DNA from: Microlunatus endophyticus | Lineage (GTDB): Bacteria > Actinomycetota > Actinomycetes > Propionibacteriales > Propionibacteriaceae | Length of the DNA: 64,000 nt | Direction of reading: 5' to 3' | NCBI RefSeq assembly: GCF_014646195.1 | Contig: NZ_BMMZ01000001.1 | Coordinates: forward strand, 62,001-126,000 | Shown here: positions 34,195-42,741 of the stretch, in pieces | How positions within the stretch are numbered: position 1 is the first letter of the stretch | Layout: every line of letters starts with the position of its first letter | The notes under the pieces: generated by a model | What the model was told of the DNA's origin: nothing | The model's database searches: none | What the model saw: only the letters and a program-made list of their open reading frames with translations | Translations under genes and position numbers: made by a program

Positions 34195-34976
34195 GGTCGC
34201 TTCGATGCCGTCAGCAAATAGGTCGCCGGGAGGCGGGTGGCTCCTGCCCCGAGGTGAGGGTAGTTCTCGGCATCCGGAAATTCCTCCAGCGAGCGCACTG
34301 TCAACCCGGCATTCACGACGGCACGGACGACGGCCCCCAGGTTCCACACGTAGCTGACCGGCACCTGCGCCGGGGCTCCGATCTCCCGGGTGATTTGAGG
34401 AGCCTTGTCCGGGTCCGGGTAGCCTTCGCGGGCGGCGTGGAAGTAGTCCCCGCTGACCGAAAGTGTCCCGTCCTTACCGGCGGACAGGATCTCCCACAGC
34501 GGATGGTGTTCGCTGATCACCAGCAGCCCGCCGGGATTCAACCGACCCGCCAGCGATCGGGCCCAGGCCTCGAGGTCGGGCACCCAGCAGATGCCGCCCC
34601 AGGAGATGTAGATGAGGTCGAAGTCGGTCAGTGCGTGATCGAGCGCCATCATGTCCTGCTGGACGAAGTCGATCGTGACGCCGACCTGGTCTGCCTTGGC
34701 GCGTCCGATCTCCAGATGGCTGGGCGCGATGTCGACCCCGGTGACCCGGGCTCCGAGCTGGGCGAAGGTGATCGCCTCATCGCCCATGGAGCATGCCAGG
34801 TGCATTACCCGGCGATCGCGGACCTCACCGATGGCGGCCAGCTCCTGGTCCGTCAGAGCGTTTCCGCCCTGGCGGAAGAAGTCGACGGGCTCCCCGTGGC
34901 GGTGCGGTGCCAAGGCCTCCCAGTACGCCGAATTCCGGGTGGTGGTCTTGTCCCATGCGTCAGTCGTCACAGGCAT
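34191..34976 (-). CDS. Class I SAM-dependent methyltransferase
   Basis: A 261-residue Rossmann-fold methyltransferase. Motif I VMHLACSMGDEAITFAQLGARVTGVDIAPSHLE is present though its G-rich loop is altered (ACSMGDE instead of GCGxG), as in some metabolite methyltransferases. Motif II FDLIYISWGGICWVPDL and motif III LNPGGLLVISEHHPL follow. ATG 34976 was taken; upstream starts give a non-conserved extension. Forms an operon with the GNAT gene. Substrate unknown. Confidence 0.87.
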   Translation of the reverse strand: MPVTTDAWDKTTTRNSAYWEALAPHRHGEPVDFFRQGGNALTDQELAAIGEVRDRRVMHLACSMGDEAITFAQLGARVTGVDIAPSHLEIGRAKADQVGVTIDFVQQDMMALDHALTDFDLIYISWGGICWVPDLEAWARSLAGRLNPGGLLVISEHHPLWEILSAGKDGTLSVSGDYFHAAREGYPDPDKAPQITREIGAPAQVPVSYVWNLGAVVRAVVNAGLTVRSLEEFPDAENYPHLGAGATRLPATYLLTASKRP

Positions 34977-35031
34977 CGAACCTAGTTCGAACAACGAGGT
35001 CGTGCACGTGGGTTTCATGGTGGGGAACCGC

Positions 35032-35499
35032 TTAGCCGACCGGTAGCCCGATGCGGTCCCGTTCCAGCGCCCCACGGAGCTGCGCGAGTGCCTCGCGGGC
35101 GGGAGTGAGCCGGTCGGGAGCGACAGCCGGTGTCACCAGCTCGTTCAGTCGTCGGGAAAAAGTCGCCTCGGCTTCTGCCACCAGCCGTTCTCCTTTGGCG
35201 GTGAGGCGCAGCAGGGAAGAGCGCCCGTCGGCGGGATTCGGCGTCCGCCTGATCCAGCCGCGTGCCACCAGCCGGTCGCAGCCCTTGCTGGTCGCACCGA
35301 TCCCGGCCGCGAAGTTCGTCGCCACGTCGGCCACGCGGCAACCGGGGTGATCGCGTACGTAGCGCAGGAACTCGAACTGGGACGCAACGATGCCGTGTTC
35401 GGCTCGCAGTGTCTCACCGATGGCGTTGTAGATGCGGGTCTCGCACCGGACCAGATCATCGAAGAAGCCGTCGAGCTCGTTTGAGGAACTAGATGCCAT
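35032..35499 (-). CDS. MarR-family transcriptional regulator
   Basis: A 155-residue winged-helix regulator: IVASQFEFLRYVRDHPGCRVADVATNFAAGIGATSKGCDRLVARGWIRRTPNPADGRSSLLRLTAKG, including the recognition helix and DGRSSLL wing. ATG 35499 lies inside the first ATGCC-GGCAT palindrome, which argues for autoregulation. It is divergent from an HSL-type esterase with 60 bp between the starts. The esterase's substrate may be the inducer. Confidence 0.9.
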   Translation of the reverse strand: MASSSSNELDGFFDDLVRCETRIYNAIGETLRAEHGIVASQFEFLRYVRDHPGCRVADVATNFAAGIGATSKGCDRLVARGWIRRTPNPADGRSSLLRLTAKGERLVAEAEATFSRRLNELVTPAVAPDRLTPAREALAQLRGALERDRIGLPVG

Positions 35500-35536
35500 G
35501 GCATATAGTCTATCTAGTACATGCCAGGGCATGTAC
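35493..35536. promoter_or_regulatory. Paired MarR operators between regulator and esterase
   Basis: ATGCCATGGCAT (35493-35504) is a perfect 12-bp palindrome overlapping the MarR start codon. GTACATGCC-AG-GGCATGTAC (35517-35536) is a 20-bp palindrome before the esterase gene. Both contain ATGCC/GGCAT half-sites, spaced 28 bp centre to centre, so one regulator probably binds both and controls both directions. Confidence 0.85.
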
Positions 35537-35559
35537 TTGCCCGGACCAAGGAGATGATC

Positions 35560-36462
35560 ATGAGCAGGAAGCAACGACAGGAACTTGACGCCGAGCTCAA
35601 GCGGGCGCCCCAGCCGGCCGGTCCGCTGACGATCGACGAGGCACGGGCCGGTCTCGCGGCGCTGATGGGCAGCTTCACCGTGCCTCCAGGTATCCGTCGT
35701 ACGCCGACGACGCTCGGCGGCAGGCCGGCCGTTCTGGTCGAGCCCGAGAGCGGGGCGAAGCCCGGAACGATCTTGTATTTCCACGGCGGATCGTTTTCCC
35801 AGGGCTCACCCGAGACCGCGATGGTGCTGACCGCGAACCTGGTTCTGCGCACCGGGATCCCAGCGATCTCACTGGACTACCGGCTTGCCCCTGAGCATCC
35901 GTTCCCCACCGGTATCGCGGACTGCCTGGCGGCGTACCGGGCACTGCTCGACAACGGGCTGGATCCGGAATCTGTCGTCTTCGCCGGCGATTCCGCAGGT
36001 GGCGGGCTGACGGTCACCACCTGTCTCGCTGCGCGCGATGCAGGGCTGCCGATGCCCGTGGCGATCGCCACCTTCTCGGCCGGACTCGACCAGACGCGGA
36101 CGGGCGCCAGTATCGGCACCAAGCAGGGCATCGACCCGTTCTTCACGGCGGACGGGCTTCGCTGGACTGGCGATCTCTACCTCGCCGGACAGGATCCGAG
36201 CCAGCCGCTCGCCTCGCCCGCGGTGTTCGCCGATCTCACCGGCTTCCCGCCGATCCTGCTGCAGGTGGGCACCAACGAACTCCTGCTGGACGACTCCGTA
36301 CGACTGGCCGAACGGGCCCGGGAAGCCGGCGTCGACGTCATCCTCGACATCACCGCCGACGTGCCGCATGTCTTCCAGGCATGGGCGGACACGCTGGACG
36401 AGGCGGATCAGGCATTCGACCGCGCGGCGCTCTTCGTCTCCCAGCACGTGCACGCGAATTGA
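35560..36462 (+). CDS. Alpha/beta hydrolase, HSL-type esterase
   Basis: A 300-residue esterase of the same broad group as the 22.8-kb gene but not a close copy. It has TILYFHGGSFSQGSP (oxyanion), LDYRLAPEHPFPTGIADCLAAYRALL, nucleophile FAGDSAGGGLTV, acid VGTNELLLDD and His in DVPHVFQAW. ATG 35560 has AAGGAG at ideal distance; 35554 is an alternative. Divergent from its likely MarR regulator. A role in ester or lactone detoxification is inferred. Confidence 0.92.
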   Translation: MSRKQRQELDAELKRAPQPAGPLTIDEARAGLAALMGSFTVPPGIRRTPTTLGGRPAVLVEPESGAKPGTILYFHGGSFSQGSPETAMVLTANLVLRTGIPAISLDYRLAPEHPFPTGIADCLAAYRALLDNGLDPESVVFAGDSAGGGLTVTTCLAARDAGLPMPVAIATFSAGLDQTRTGASIGTKQGIDPFFTADGLRWTGDLYLAGQDPSQPLASPAVFADLTGFPPILLQVGTNELLLDDSVRLAERAREAGVDVILDITADVPHVFQAWADTLDEADQAFDRAALFVSQHVHAN

Positions 36463-36486
36463 TCCGGAACGGCCACGAGCGCTGGA

Positions 36487-37140
36487 ATGCAGGCGCAGAA
36501 TGCGTTCGTGGCCGAGCACGTGCGCAAGCGCACCTGGTGGGGGTTGTACGTCGCGCTGGTCGCGGCGGGGCTCGGCTACATCGTGCTCGGGTACGCGACC
36601 GGCTGGGCCTGGACCGGTCTGTCGAAGCAGGTCAAGCTGTGGGACTGGCTCGAGGGACTCGCGTTGCCGATCACCGTCGGCCTGGTCCCGCTGCTGCTCA
36701 AACGCAGGCAACATCTCCAGCCTGTCCACAAGACTACGGGGGTGATGATCCTCGCTGCTTTCGTCGTGCTCGTGCTGGCCGGCTATCTGGTGCCATGGGA
36801 CTGGACGGGCTTCACCGGGAACACGCTCTGGGACTGGCTGAGCCTGGCACTCCTACCGGTGGTGATCGCGACGGCAAGTCTGTGGCAACCGCCGCCGCGG
36901 TGGCCGGCCCGCCACGTGGCGCTGTTGTCGATCGCGACTGCACTCGCCATCGGTCTGGTGCTGGCGGGGTATCTGGTGCCCTGGAAGTGGACCGGTTTCA
37001 CCGACAACACCGCATGGGACTGGATCAAGCTCCTGCTGTTGCCTGTGCTGGTGCCGACCGTGTTGTTGCCGCGGTTGCTCGACGTGGTAGAGGCGGGCCT
37101 TGGTCCGGTGGGCCGAGTTGATCAAGCCGAGCGGCCGTAG
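36487..37140 (+). CDS. Membrane protein made of three internal repeats, hypothetical
   Basis: A 217-residue protein with a clear threefold repeat of about 60-70 residues, each a hydrophobic helix followed by a Trp-rich segment. Repeat cores: VLGYATGWAWTGLSKQVKLWDW, then VLAGYLVPWDWTGFTGNTLWDW, then VLAGYLVPWKWTGFTDNTAWDW, each followed by a Leu/Pro-rich helix (ALPITVGLVPLLL; LLPVVIATASLW; LLPVLVPTVLL). It looks like a small multi-pass membrane protein with W-x-W-T-G-F/L motifs at the interface. I do not recognise a characterised family. It starts 25 bp after the esterase gene on the same strand. Confidence 0.75.
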   Translation: MQAQNAFVAEHVRKRTWWGLYVALVAAGLGYIVLGYATGWAWTGLSKQVKLWDWLEGLALPITVGLVPLLLKRRQHLQPVHKTTGVMILAAFVVLVLAGYLVPWDWTGFTGNTLWDWLSLALLPVVIATASLWQPPPRWPARHVALLSIATALAIGLVLAGYLVPWKWTGFTDNTAWDWIKLLLLPVLVPTVLLPRLLDVVEAGLGPVGRVDQAERP

Positions 37141-37239
37141 CCGATAACGAGTCGATCCGTATCCACCGCCCCGGTAGCCTGCCGCGCGTGATCCGGATCG
37201 GAAGGGTGAGCGCCGTGTACGTCGCAATCGGCAGTCGTC

Positions 37240-38121
37240 GTGCGATTTGATCAGCTCAGGCCCGCAGTGGAGGCGGTTCTCGGCGTCGAGGTCACAGAGG
37301 TCGATCGAATCTCCGGCTCGGTTGCGAATCAGGACTTCCGCGTTGATCTTGCTGACGGTCGACGGGTGTTCGTCAAGACTGGGCCCCGGTCCGAGCTCAG
37401 GGCCGAGGCATGGGCGATCGGCCGCGCCGCGGCGGTCGGAGTGCCGGTGCCGAAGGTTGCGGGGTACGAGGAACGGGTGGACCTGACACCCAGCCCCTTT
37501 CTGGTGATCGAACTCCTCAGGTCCGACGGGGATCTGTCAGCCGCGGTGCTGCGCTCGGTCGGGCATGCGTTGCGGCTCATCCACACCGTTCCGGTGCCCG
37601 GCTACGGGCCGGTCGACGTGGTCGGGGACCCACTGGCACCCGAGTCGGTGTCCGGGCGGTACGACAGTTGGCGGGGCTTCATCGAATCGATGATCGACAA
37701 CATCGACGAGCTCATCCGGGCCGACCTGATGACGACCGATGTCGGCGACTCGATCCGTCGGCTTGCGACAGGGATCGACGGCTCGCCACTGGCAGGGGAG
37801 ACCGGTGTCCTCCTGCACGCCGACCTCAAGCGTGATCATCTGCTGGCACTGGACGGCAGTCTCACGGGGATCATTGACTGGGGCGACGCCAGCTCGGGGG
37901 ATCCCGCTTGGGACCTCGCACGGGCATCGATGATGGGGGCGGGAGACTTCGAGTCGTTGCTGGAGGGCTATCCCGGTGCGGGCGTCGACGAGGTTGCCCG
38001 GATCCTGCCCACCTATCGCATCCTCTGGAACACGCGGGCACTGTCCTACGAATATCGGGCAGGCGGCGACTGGTTCGCTGAATACCAGCGGCGGATCGCG
38101 AGTGATCTTGATCATCTTTAG
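37240..38121 (+). CDS. Aminoglycoside phosphotransferase (APH) family kinase
   Basis: A 293-residue kinase-like fold protein. Phosphate-transfer motif GVLLHADLKRDHLLALDGSLTGIIDWGDASSGDPAWDLA is present (Brenner HxDxxxxH/N and the metal-binding IDWxxA). The N-lobe has VFVKTGPRSELRAEAWAIG with the ATP Lys. Small-molecule kinase of unknown substrate; resistance is not shown. GTG 37240. Its TAG overlaps the stop codon of the convergent P-loop gene by 4 nt. Confidence 0.85.
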   Translation: MRFDQLRPAVEAVLGVEVTEVDRISGSVANQDFRVDLADGRRVFVKTGPRSELRAEAWAIGRAAAVGVPVPKVAGYEERVDLTPSPFLVIELLRSDGDLSAAVLRSVGHALRLIHTVPVPGYGPVDVVGDPLAPESVSGRYDSWRGFIESMIDNIDELIRADLMTTDVGDSIRRLATGIDGSPLAGETGVLLHADLKRDHLLALDGSLTGIIDWGDASSGDPAWDLARASMMGAGDFESLLEGYPGAGVDEVARILPTYRILWNTRALSYEYRAGGDWFAEYQRRIASDLDHL

Positions 38122-38588
38122 GTCTCGACGATGACCTCGAGATCCGCCAACTCGTCAGCGGTCGGCGGCTGGAAGAGGGACCAAGCGGTCTCGAGTTCGG
38201 CACGAGTCATCGGGTAAGCACCGCGGTCAGGCCCGAGGTTGCGCCCCTGGAGTCGGGCCCACAGCGTCTCCAGATCGACGTCGAAGACGTGTAGCTCGAT
38301 CCGCGCACTAGCAGCCCGAGCATCGCGGAATTTCTCGGCCCGCTCGTCGCGGCGCCACAGGCCGTCCTCCAAGATCACGTCGGTGCCGTGGCGGAGCAGA
38401 TCGAGGGCGTGCCGGTACAGCACCGGCTGCAGCCGTTCGTGGAAGGCAGCATCGGAGTGGGGAACACCCAACTCGGCCTGCCAGTCGTCGGTGCAGATGC
38501 GCACGCCGCGGCCTTCGGCCTCAAGTCGCTTCGCCAGCGTGGTCTTGCCGGCCCCGGGAAGGCCGCAGAAAAGGATCAAGGTCGCCAT
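38118..38588 (-). CDS. P-loop kinase-like ATPase (AAA_33 type)
   Basis: A 156-residue single-domain kinase. Walker A is at the N-terminus: TLILFCGLPGAGKTTLAKRLEAEG. DDW and DVILEDGLWRRDERA serve as the Asp/lid region. Its ATG is one base after the TGA of the methyltransferase gene, so they form an operon. Could be a small-molecule kinase or chloramphenicol-phosphotransferase-like enzyme; substrate unknown. Confidence 0.85.
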   Translation of the reverse strand: MATLILFCGLPGAGKTTLAKRLEAEGRGVRICTDDWQAELGVPHSDAAFHERLQPVLYRHALDLLRHGTDVILEDGLWRRDERAEKFRDARAASARIELHVFDVDLETLWARLQGRNLGPDRGAYPMTRAELETAWSLFQPPTADELADLEVIVET

Positions 38589-38589
38589 C

Positions 38590-39417
38590 TCACGCCTTCT
38601 CCCTCCGTACGACGACAGCAAAGGTCTCCGAGGCAGGATCGTACGGTGAGCCGGCAAGGTCACCGACGAGGTCGGGCTCGCCGAAGCCAGCACCCCGCAG
38701 CTCTGTGGCGACCTCGTCGGGCGTCAGACACTGCATCCAGTTCCAATACTGCTTGGTCGCGTCCTCGGTGATGATCGTGAAACGGTCCAGGACCAGCCGC
38801 AGGTCGGCATAGGTGAAGGTCTCCTGGATCCCGTCGTACGGAGTCGGCGCCCAGAATCCGTTCATCAGGTCCGGCTCCCGGCGGATGCCATCGTGCTCGG
38901 CGGCGAACCGCGCCGCCGACGTCACGTCCATGGCGAAGGCGCCTCCCGGTCGGAGCGAGGCGATGATCTTGGTGAGCAGCAGTGATCGCTGCTGCGGACT
39001 CAGGACGCAGAAGTCCTCGTAGACGAGCAAAGCGGCGTCGTACGGGCCCCCAAGATCATCCTGGAGGTAGTCCGAGACCAGGAACTCGGCCGACAGACGC
39101 TCTGCGCGCGCCGCACCGGTGGCGTACGCGATGGATCGTCGGGACACATCGACGCCGCGCACGAACATCCCTCGCCGCGCCAGTCCGCAGGCGACCAGGC
39201 CGGGGCCGCAGCCCAGGTCGAGCACCCTCGAACCTGCGCCCAGCGCCAGGCGTGCTGCGATCCAGTAGACCGCGCGATCGATGAAGTCGGGTCGCCGTGA
39301 GGCAGCATCGATCCCGGGATCCAGGTGCGCTGTGAGCATCTGGGCGGAGATGTGGTCGTCGTCCCAGAACTCCGGCGTCGTGTATGCGCTGAAGGGCGCG
39401 GGCCGATCGCTCTCCAT
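38590..39417 (-). CDS. Class I SAM-dependent methyltransferase
   Basis: A 275-residue methyltransferase with an intact SAM-binding motif: SRVLDLGCGPGLVACGLARRGMFVRGVDVSRRSI. DYLQDDLGGPYDAALLVYEDFCVLSP and LRPGGAFAMDV follow as motifs II-III. ATG 39417 gives a sensible start (MESDRPAPFSAY). Operon with the P-loop kinase gene. Substrate not known. Confidence 0.88.
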   Translation of the reverse strand: MESDRPAPFSAYTTPEFWDDDHISAQMLTAHLDPGIDAASRRPDFIDRAVYWIAARLALGAGSRVLDLGCGPGLVACGLARRGMFVRGVDVSRRSIAYATGAARAERLSAEFLVSDYLQDDLGGPYDAALLVYEDFCVLSPQQRSLLLTKIIASLRPGGAFAMDVTSAARFAAEHDGIRREPDLMNGFWAPTPYDGIQETFTYADLRLVLDRFTIITEDATKQYWNWMQCLTPDEVATELRGAGFGEPDLVGDLAGSPYDPASETFAVVVRREKA

Positions 39418-39532
39418 GGCCTCCTGCTCTGCGGATCGATTCCGCCCCGGCCGACGCGACCCGGAGCCCACCCATTATCGACCGGGCATGTCGCTTCCAC
39501 GGACCGGTTTATGGGTCTGGGAGGGTTGGGCG

Positions 39533-40372
39533 GTGGCCGGATCTGAGTGCGCGGTGGTGTTGACAGCAGGTTTCGGGAGTCGGATGTTCCCGGTGACGGC
39601 GGTGGTGCCGAAGAGCTTGATGCCGGTCGCGAACCTGCCGGTCCTGCACTACGTTCTTGCCGATCTTGTGGCCGCCGGGGTGCGGGACATTGCGATCGTC
39701 GTCGATCGCGGCGACCGGGCCATTCGGGAGTATGTGATGGGCGCGCCGACGGTGCGCCGGACACTCGACGCCCGGGGCTGGTCCGCGAAGTACCAGGCCA
39801 TCGCGGAGGCACATGCCGCACTTGCGGACGCCGCCTTCACCTTCATCGAGCAGGACGTCACCGGTGACTACGGCACGGCCGTCCCGGCCCGGCTGGCCGC
39901 GGATTTCGTCGCTGGCCGCACTTGCTTCTACCTGTCCGGAGATGATCTTCTGATGCCGTCCGGTGGTGGGCCGAATGTCGCCGACTTCGACTCCCTGCGC
40001 ACAGCCGCCGCGAGCCGCGGCGTGGCGATGCAGGTTGCCGAGGTTCCGCCCGGCCGGGCTCATCTCTACGGGATGGTGGAATTCCGGCGGCACGGTGCGA
40101 CCGCAGAGTTGGTGTCGTTGGCGGAGAAACAGGGTTCTGCCCGGAGTAGCTATGCCAACATCAGCCGCTACTACTTCGAACCCGCGGCCTTCAGCGCAGT
40201 GACGTCGGTGAAGCCGAACCCACACACAGGCGAGCTGATGATCACCGATGCCCTGATCCTGCTGCAGCAGGAGGGCCCGGTCGGTGTCTCGGTCGCCTCC
40301 GGGCGCTACTTCGACTGCGGCTCCGTCGACGGCTGGCACCAGGCCAACGTGGCGATGGCCGCCTCACGCTGA
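39533..40372 (+). CDS. GalU-type nucleotidyltransferase (NTP_transferase)
   Basis: A 279-residue sugar-nucleotide synthase-like protein. The N-terminus CAVVLTAGFGSRMFPVTAVVPKSLMPVANLPVLHYVLADLVAAGV is the pyrophosphorylase signature (GxGxRxxP...PK), although FGSRMFPVT is a variant of GTRMLPAT. YLSGDDLLMP holds the metal Asp, and VEFRRHGATAELVSLAEKQGSARSSYANISRYYFEP matches UTP-glucose-1-phosphate uridylyltransferase. GTG 39533 chosen with a GGGAGG site; ATG 39488 is possible. Ends within the convergent DUF402 gene by 9 nt. Confidence 0.87.
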   Translation: MAGSECAVVLTAGFGSRMFPVTAVVPKSLMPVANLPVLHYVLADLVAAGVRDIAIVVDRGDRAIREYVMGAPTVRRTLDARGWSAKYQAIAEAHAALADAAFTFIEQDVTGDYGTAVPARLAADFVAGRTCFYLSGDDLLMPSGGGPNVADFDSLRTAAASRGVAMQVAEVPPGRAHLYGMVEFRRHGATAELVSLAEKQGSARSSYANISRYYFEPAAFSAVTSVKPNPHTGELMITDALILLQQEGPVGVSVASGRYFDCGSVDGWHQANVAMAASR

Positions 40373-41050
40373 CAGCCGCGGTCCTGGCGGAAAGGTCCAG
40401 GCAGAGCTTGCCCAGGCGTACCGTTCCGGCAGCTCGGGAACTGCCCAGTCCGGATCCGGGTGGAAGTCGAGCCACCGGCCGTTGAACGCGCCGGTCCCCG
40501 TCCGTAGCTCGGTGAGGACGTCGGCCGCCTCGGCCTCGATGTGACCAGCCACCGACCGGTCGAGGGTGCCATCCTCCAGGACCGTGCGGAAGTCATCTTC
40601 GTCCTTCCAGTGCCAGGACCGGTCCGGGTCCACCCAGAGGTCGAGGACGAGATCCATGCTGACGATGCCGGAGGAGGTCGTCTGCGTCGGCAGCTCGAAA
40701 TTGACATACCAGCCACGGAACTCGCCGGTGACCGGGTCCCAGCCGAGGATGGTCGTCGACCAGCGGTCCGGCCGGCGGATGAACAACTTGTCCGGCGCCT
40801 CGTACACCTCCGCCACCCGCGCCTGCCTGCTCCTCAAGGTCAGGAGCTTGCGTTGATCACGGTTGAGCGACTCGGTGCCCGGCATGCCGCGGTTGCTGGC
40901 TCGGGTTGCGACGGTTCCGTTCGCGACGTAGGTGATCAACTCCGCCGGTTTGCTGGACACGACCCGGTGCGGCACCGCGCTCCACAGCAGGTCGTGCCAG
41001 CGTTCCTCGGCGATCATGGTCGATCCGGGAAGGAACTCGGGTAACTCCAT
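40364..41050 (-). CDS. DUF402 domain protein
   Basis: A 228-residue protein with a DUF402 beta-barrel: TTILGWDPVTGEFRGWYVNFELPTQTTSSGIVSMDLVLDLWVDPDRSWHWKDEDDF. The D-x-x-L-D-L and KDExE-type residues bind metal in the related FomD/nucleoside-diphosphatase proteins. The C-terminal part is family-specific. Function may be nucleotide or small-molecule phosphatase; uncertain. ATG 41050. Confidence 0.85.
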   Translation of the reverse strand: MELPEFLPGSTMIAEERWHDLLWSAVPHRVVSSKPAELITYVANGTVATRASNRGMPGTESLNRDQRKLLTLRSRQARVAEVYEAPDKLFIRRPDRWSTTILGWDPVTGEFRGWYVNFELPTQTTSSGIVSMDLVLDLWVDPDRSWHWKDEDDFRTVLEDGTLDRSVAGHIEAEAADVLTELRTGTGAFNGRWLDFHPDPDWAVPELPERYAWASSAWTFPPGPRLSA

Positions 41051-41124
41051 GCTGGAAAGAATCCCAAGGCGTGCTCGACACCGCGACCCGTCGAGGCCCG
41101 GTTTGAGACGGACCAGACGATTCG

Positions 41125-42678
41125 TCAGTAGTCAGTGCCGGTGTTGCCTCGGCCGTGATCATCCTCCGGCGCTTCAGCGGCGGTGAGCTCGAACAGATCC
41201 GGCTCACCACGTACGAGTTCGTCGGCCTCGGGAACCGAACCGCGAGGTCGTCGAGACCTCCGCCCGACCATCGGCTCGACCTGCACCGCGTCCTCGACCA
41301 GCTCGGCCGCTTGGATCTGCCGGACCGGCGTCTCGACGGGGGAGAGCGCCTCCAACTCGGATTCGGTGACCTTGAGATCGGTGAACCGGCGAGCTCGCAC
41401 CAGCACGGTGCCCTCGACGGTCGCGATGGTCTCGTTGTAGGCGTTCACCGAGGTCCGCAACGCCCGGCCGAGCTTGTCGAAGCGGTTGCCCATCAGGCCG
41501 AGCTTGTCGTGCAGCTCTCGGCCCAGCTTGAAGACCTCGGCCGCACTCTCGGCCAGCGCCGCCTGCCGCCACCCGTACGCGACCGAGCGCAGCATCCCGA
41601 TCAAGGTCGTCGGGGTCGCGAACACCACGTCCTTGCGTGCCGCGTAGTCGAAGAGATCCGGGGCCTCCTCCAATGCAGTGGAGTAGAAGGCCTCGCTGGG
41701 CAGGAAGAGCACCACGAACTCCGGCGTCTCCGCGGCCTTCCAATACTGCTTGCCGGAGAGTTGATCAACGTGCTTGCGGACATGCCGGGCGTAGCGCTGG
41801 AGATGCTCGGCACGCTTGTCAGGATCCTCGGTCTCGGCGGCGTCCAGGAAAGCGCTCAGCGGTACCTTCGAGTCGACGAAGATGTACTTGCCCTCGGACA
41901 GGTTGACCCGCATGTCGGGCCGGATCGAACCGTCATCGGTCCGAGTGGTCGTCTGAAGATCGAAATCGCAGTGCTGGAGCATCCCCGAGATCTCGGCCAC
42001 CCGCTTGAGCTGCACCTCGCCCCAGGCTCCGCGGACCTGTGGTTTGCGCAGCGCGGTCACCAGCGCGTTCGTCTCCTTGCGGAGGGTCTCGCCGGTCTGC
42101 CGGACGGTCTGGACCTGGGCGCGCAGATCGGCCGACATCGCGGCGCGTTCCTTCTCCACATCGGTCAGCCGGGTGTTGAAGCGCTCGAGAGACTCACGGA
42201 CCGGAGCCATCAACTGCTCGGTCGCCTTCAGTCGGGCCTCGGCGGCCGCATCGGCCTGCTGGGACTGGCGCGCGATCGTCTCCGCCGACAGCACCTTGAA
42301 CTGGTTGAGCATCGCCTCACGGTCGGCGGCGATCTCGCTCGCCCGGCGGACCGCGGCGTCGCGCTCGGCCACCGCCTTGGCCAGCCCCGCCGACACGTCG
42401 GCCGCCTCCGCCTGGGCAGCCGACGCCTCCGCCTTGGCCTCGGCGACGCCGGTCTGTACCCGGGCCAGCTCCGCGCGCGATTGGGACGCCTCGGACCTGG
42501 CCTCGGCCGCCTGGGACTGAGCGTGCGCCAGTTCGGCCCGCGACTGCGCCAGCCGGGCGTCGTCGTGGGCCACCTGGGTCTCGGCCCGGGCACGCAGGAT
42601 GAACCACGCCGCGGCACCGCCCACCAGGGCGCCGAGGAGTAGTCCGCCGAGCAGAGCCAGCACGATCGAGGTAGCCAT
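41125..42678 (-). CDS. rmuC: DNA recombination protein RmuC
   Basis: A 517-residue RmuC-like protein. One N-terminal membrane anchor (IVLALLGGLLLGALVGGAAAWFIL) is followed by an Ala-rich coiled coil (about 30-190, ARAETQVAHDDARLAQSRAEL...) and the conserved RmuC nuclease-like domain: RGAWGEVQLKRVAEISGMLQHCDF, DMRVNLSEGKYIFVDSKVPLSAFLDA, VVLFLPSEAFYSTALEEAPDLFDYA, FATPTTLIGMLRSVAYGWRQ. Proposed to limit DNA inversions. ATG 42678. Confidence 0.93.
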   Translation of the reverse strand: MATSIVLALLGGLLLGALVGGAAAWFILRARAETQVAHDDARLAQSRAELAHAQSQAAEARSEASQSRAELARVQTGVAEAKAEASAAQAEAADVSAGLAKAVAERDAAVRRASEIAADREAMLNQFKVLSAETIARQSQQADAAAEARLKATEQLMAPVRESLERFNTRLTDVEKERAAMSADLRAQVQTVRQTGETLRKETNALVTALRKPQVRGAWGEVQLKRVAEISGMLQHCDFDLQTTTRTDDGSIRPDMRVNLSEGKYIFVDSKVPLSAFLDAAETEDPDKRAEHLQRYARHVRKHVDQLSGKQYWKAAETPEFVVLFLPSEAFYSTALEEAPDLFDYAARKDVVFATPTTLIGMLRSVAYGWRQAALAESAAEVFKLGRELHDKLGLMGNRFDKLGRALRTSVNAYNETIATVEGTVLVRARRFTDLKVTESELEALSPVETPVRQIQAAELVEDAVQVEPMVGRRSRRPRGSVPEADELVRGEPDLFELTAAEAPEDDHGRGNTGTDY

Positions 42679-42741
42679 GGTCTCGATCTTGACCGCTGCC
42701 ACCGACAAAACCCGGAAGCCGCCATCTTCGGCGCGCCGGTG

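Noticed and set aside
37240..38121. Antibiotic resistance by the APH-family gene
   Set aside because: The fold is shared by many small-molecule kinases; no resistance-specific residues could be identified.
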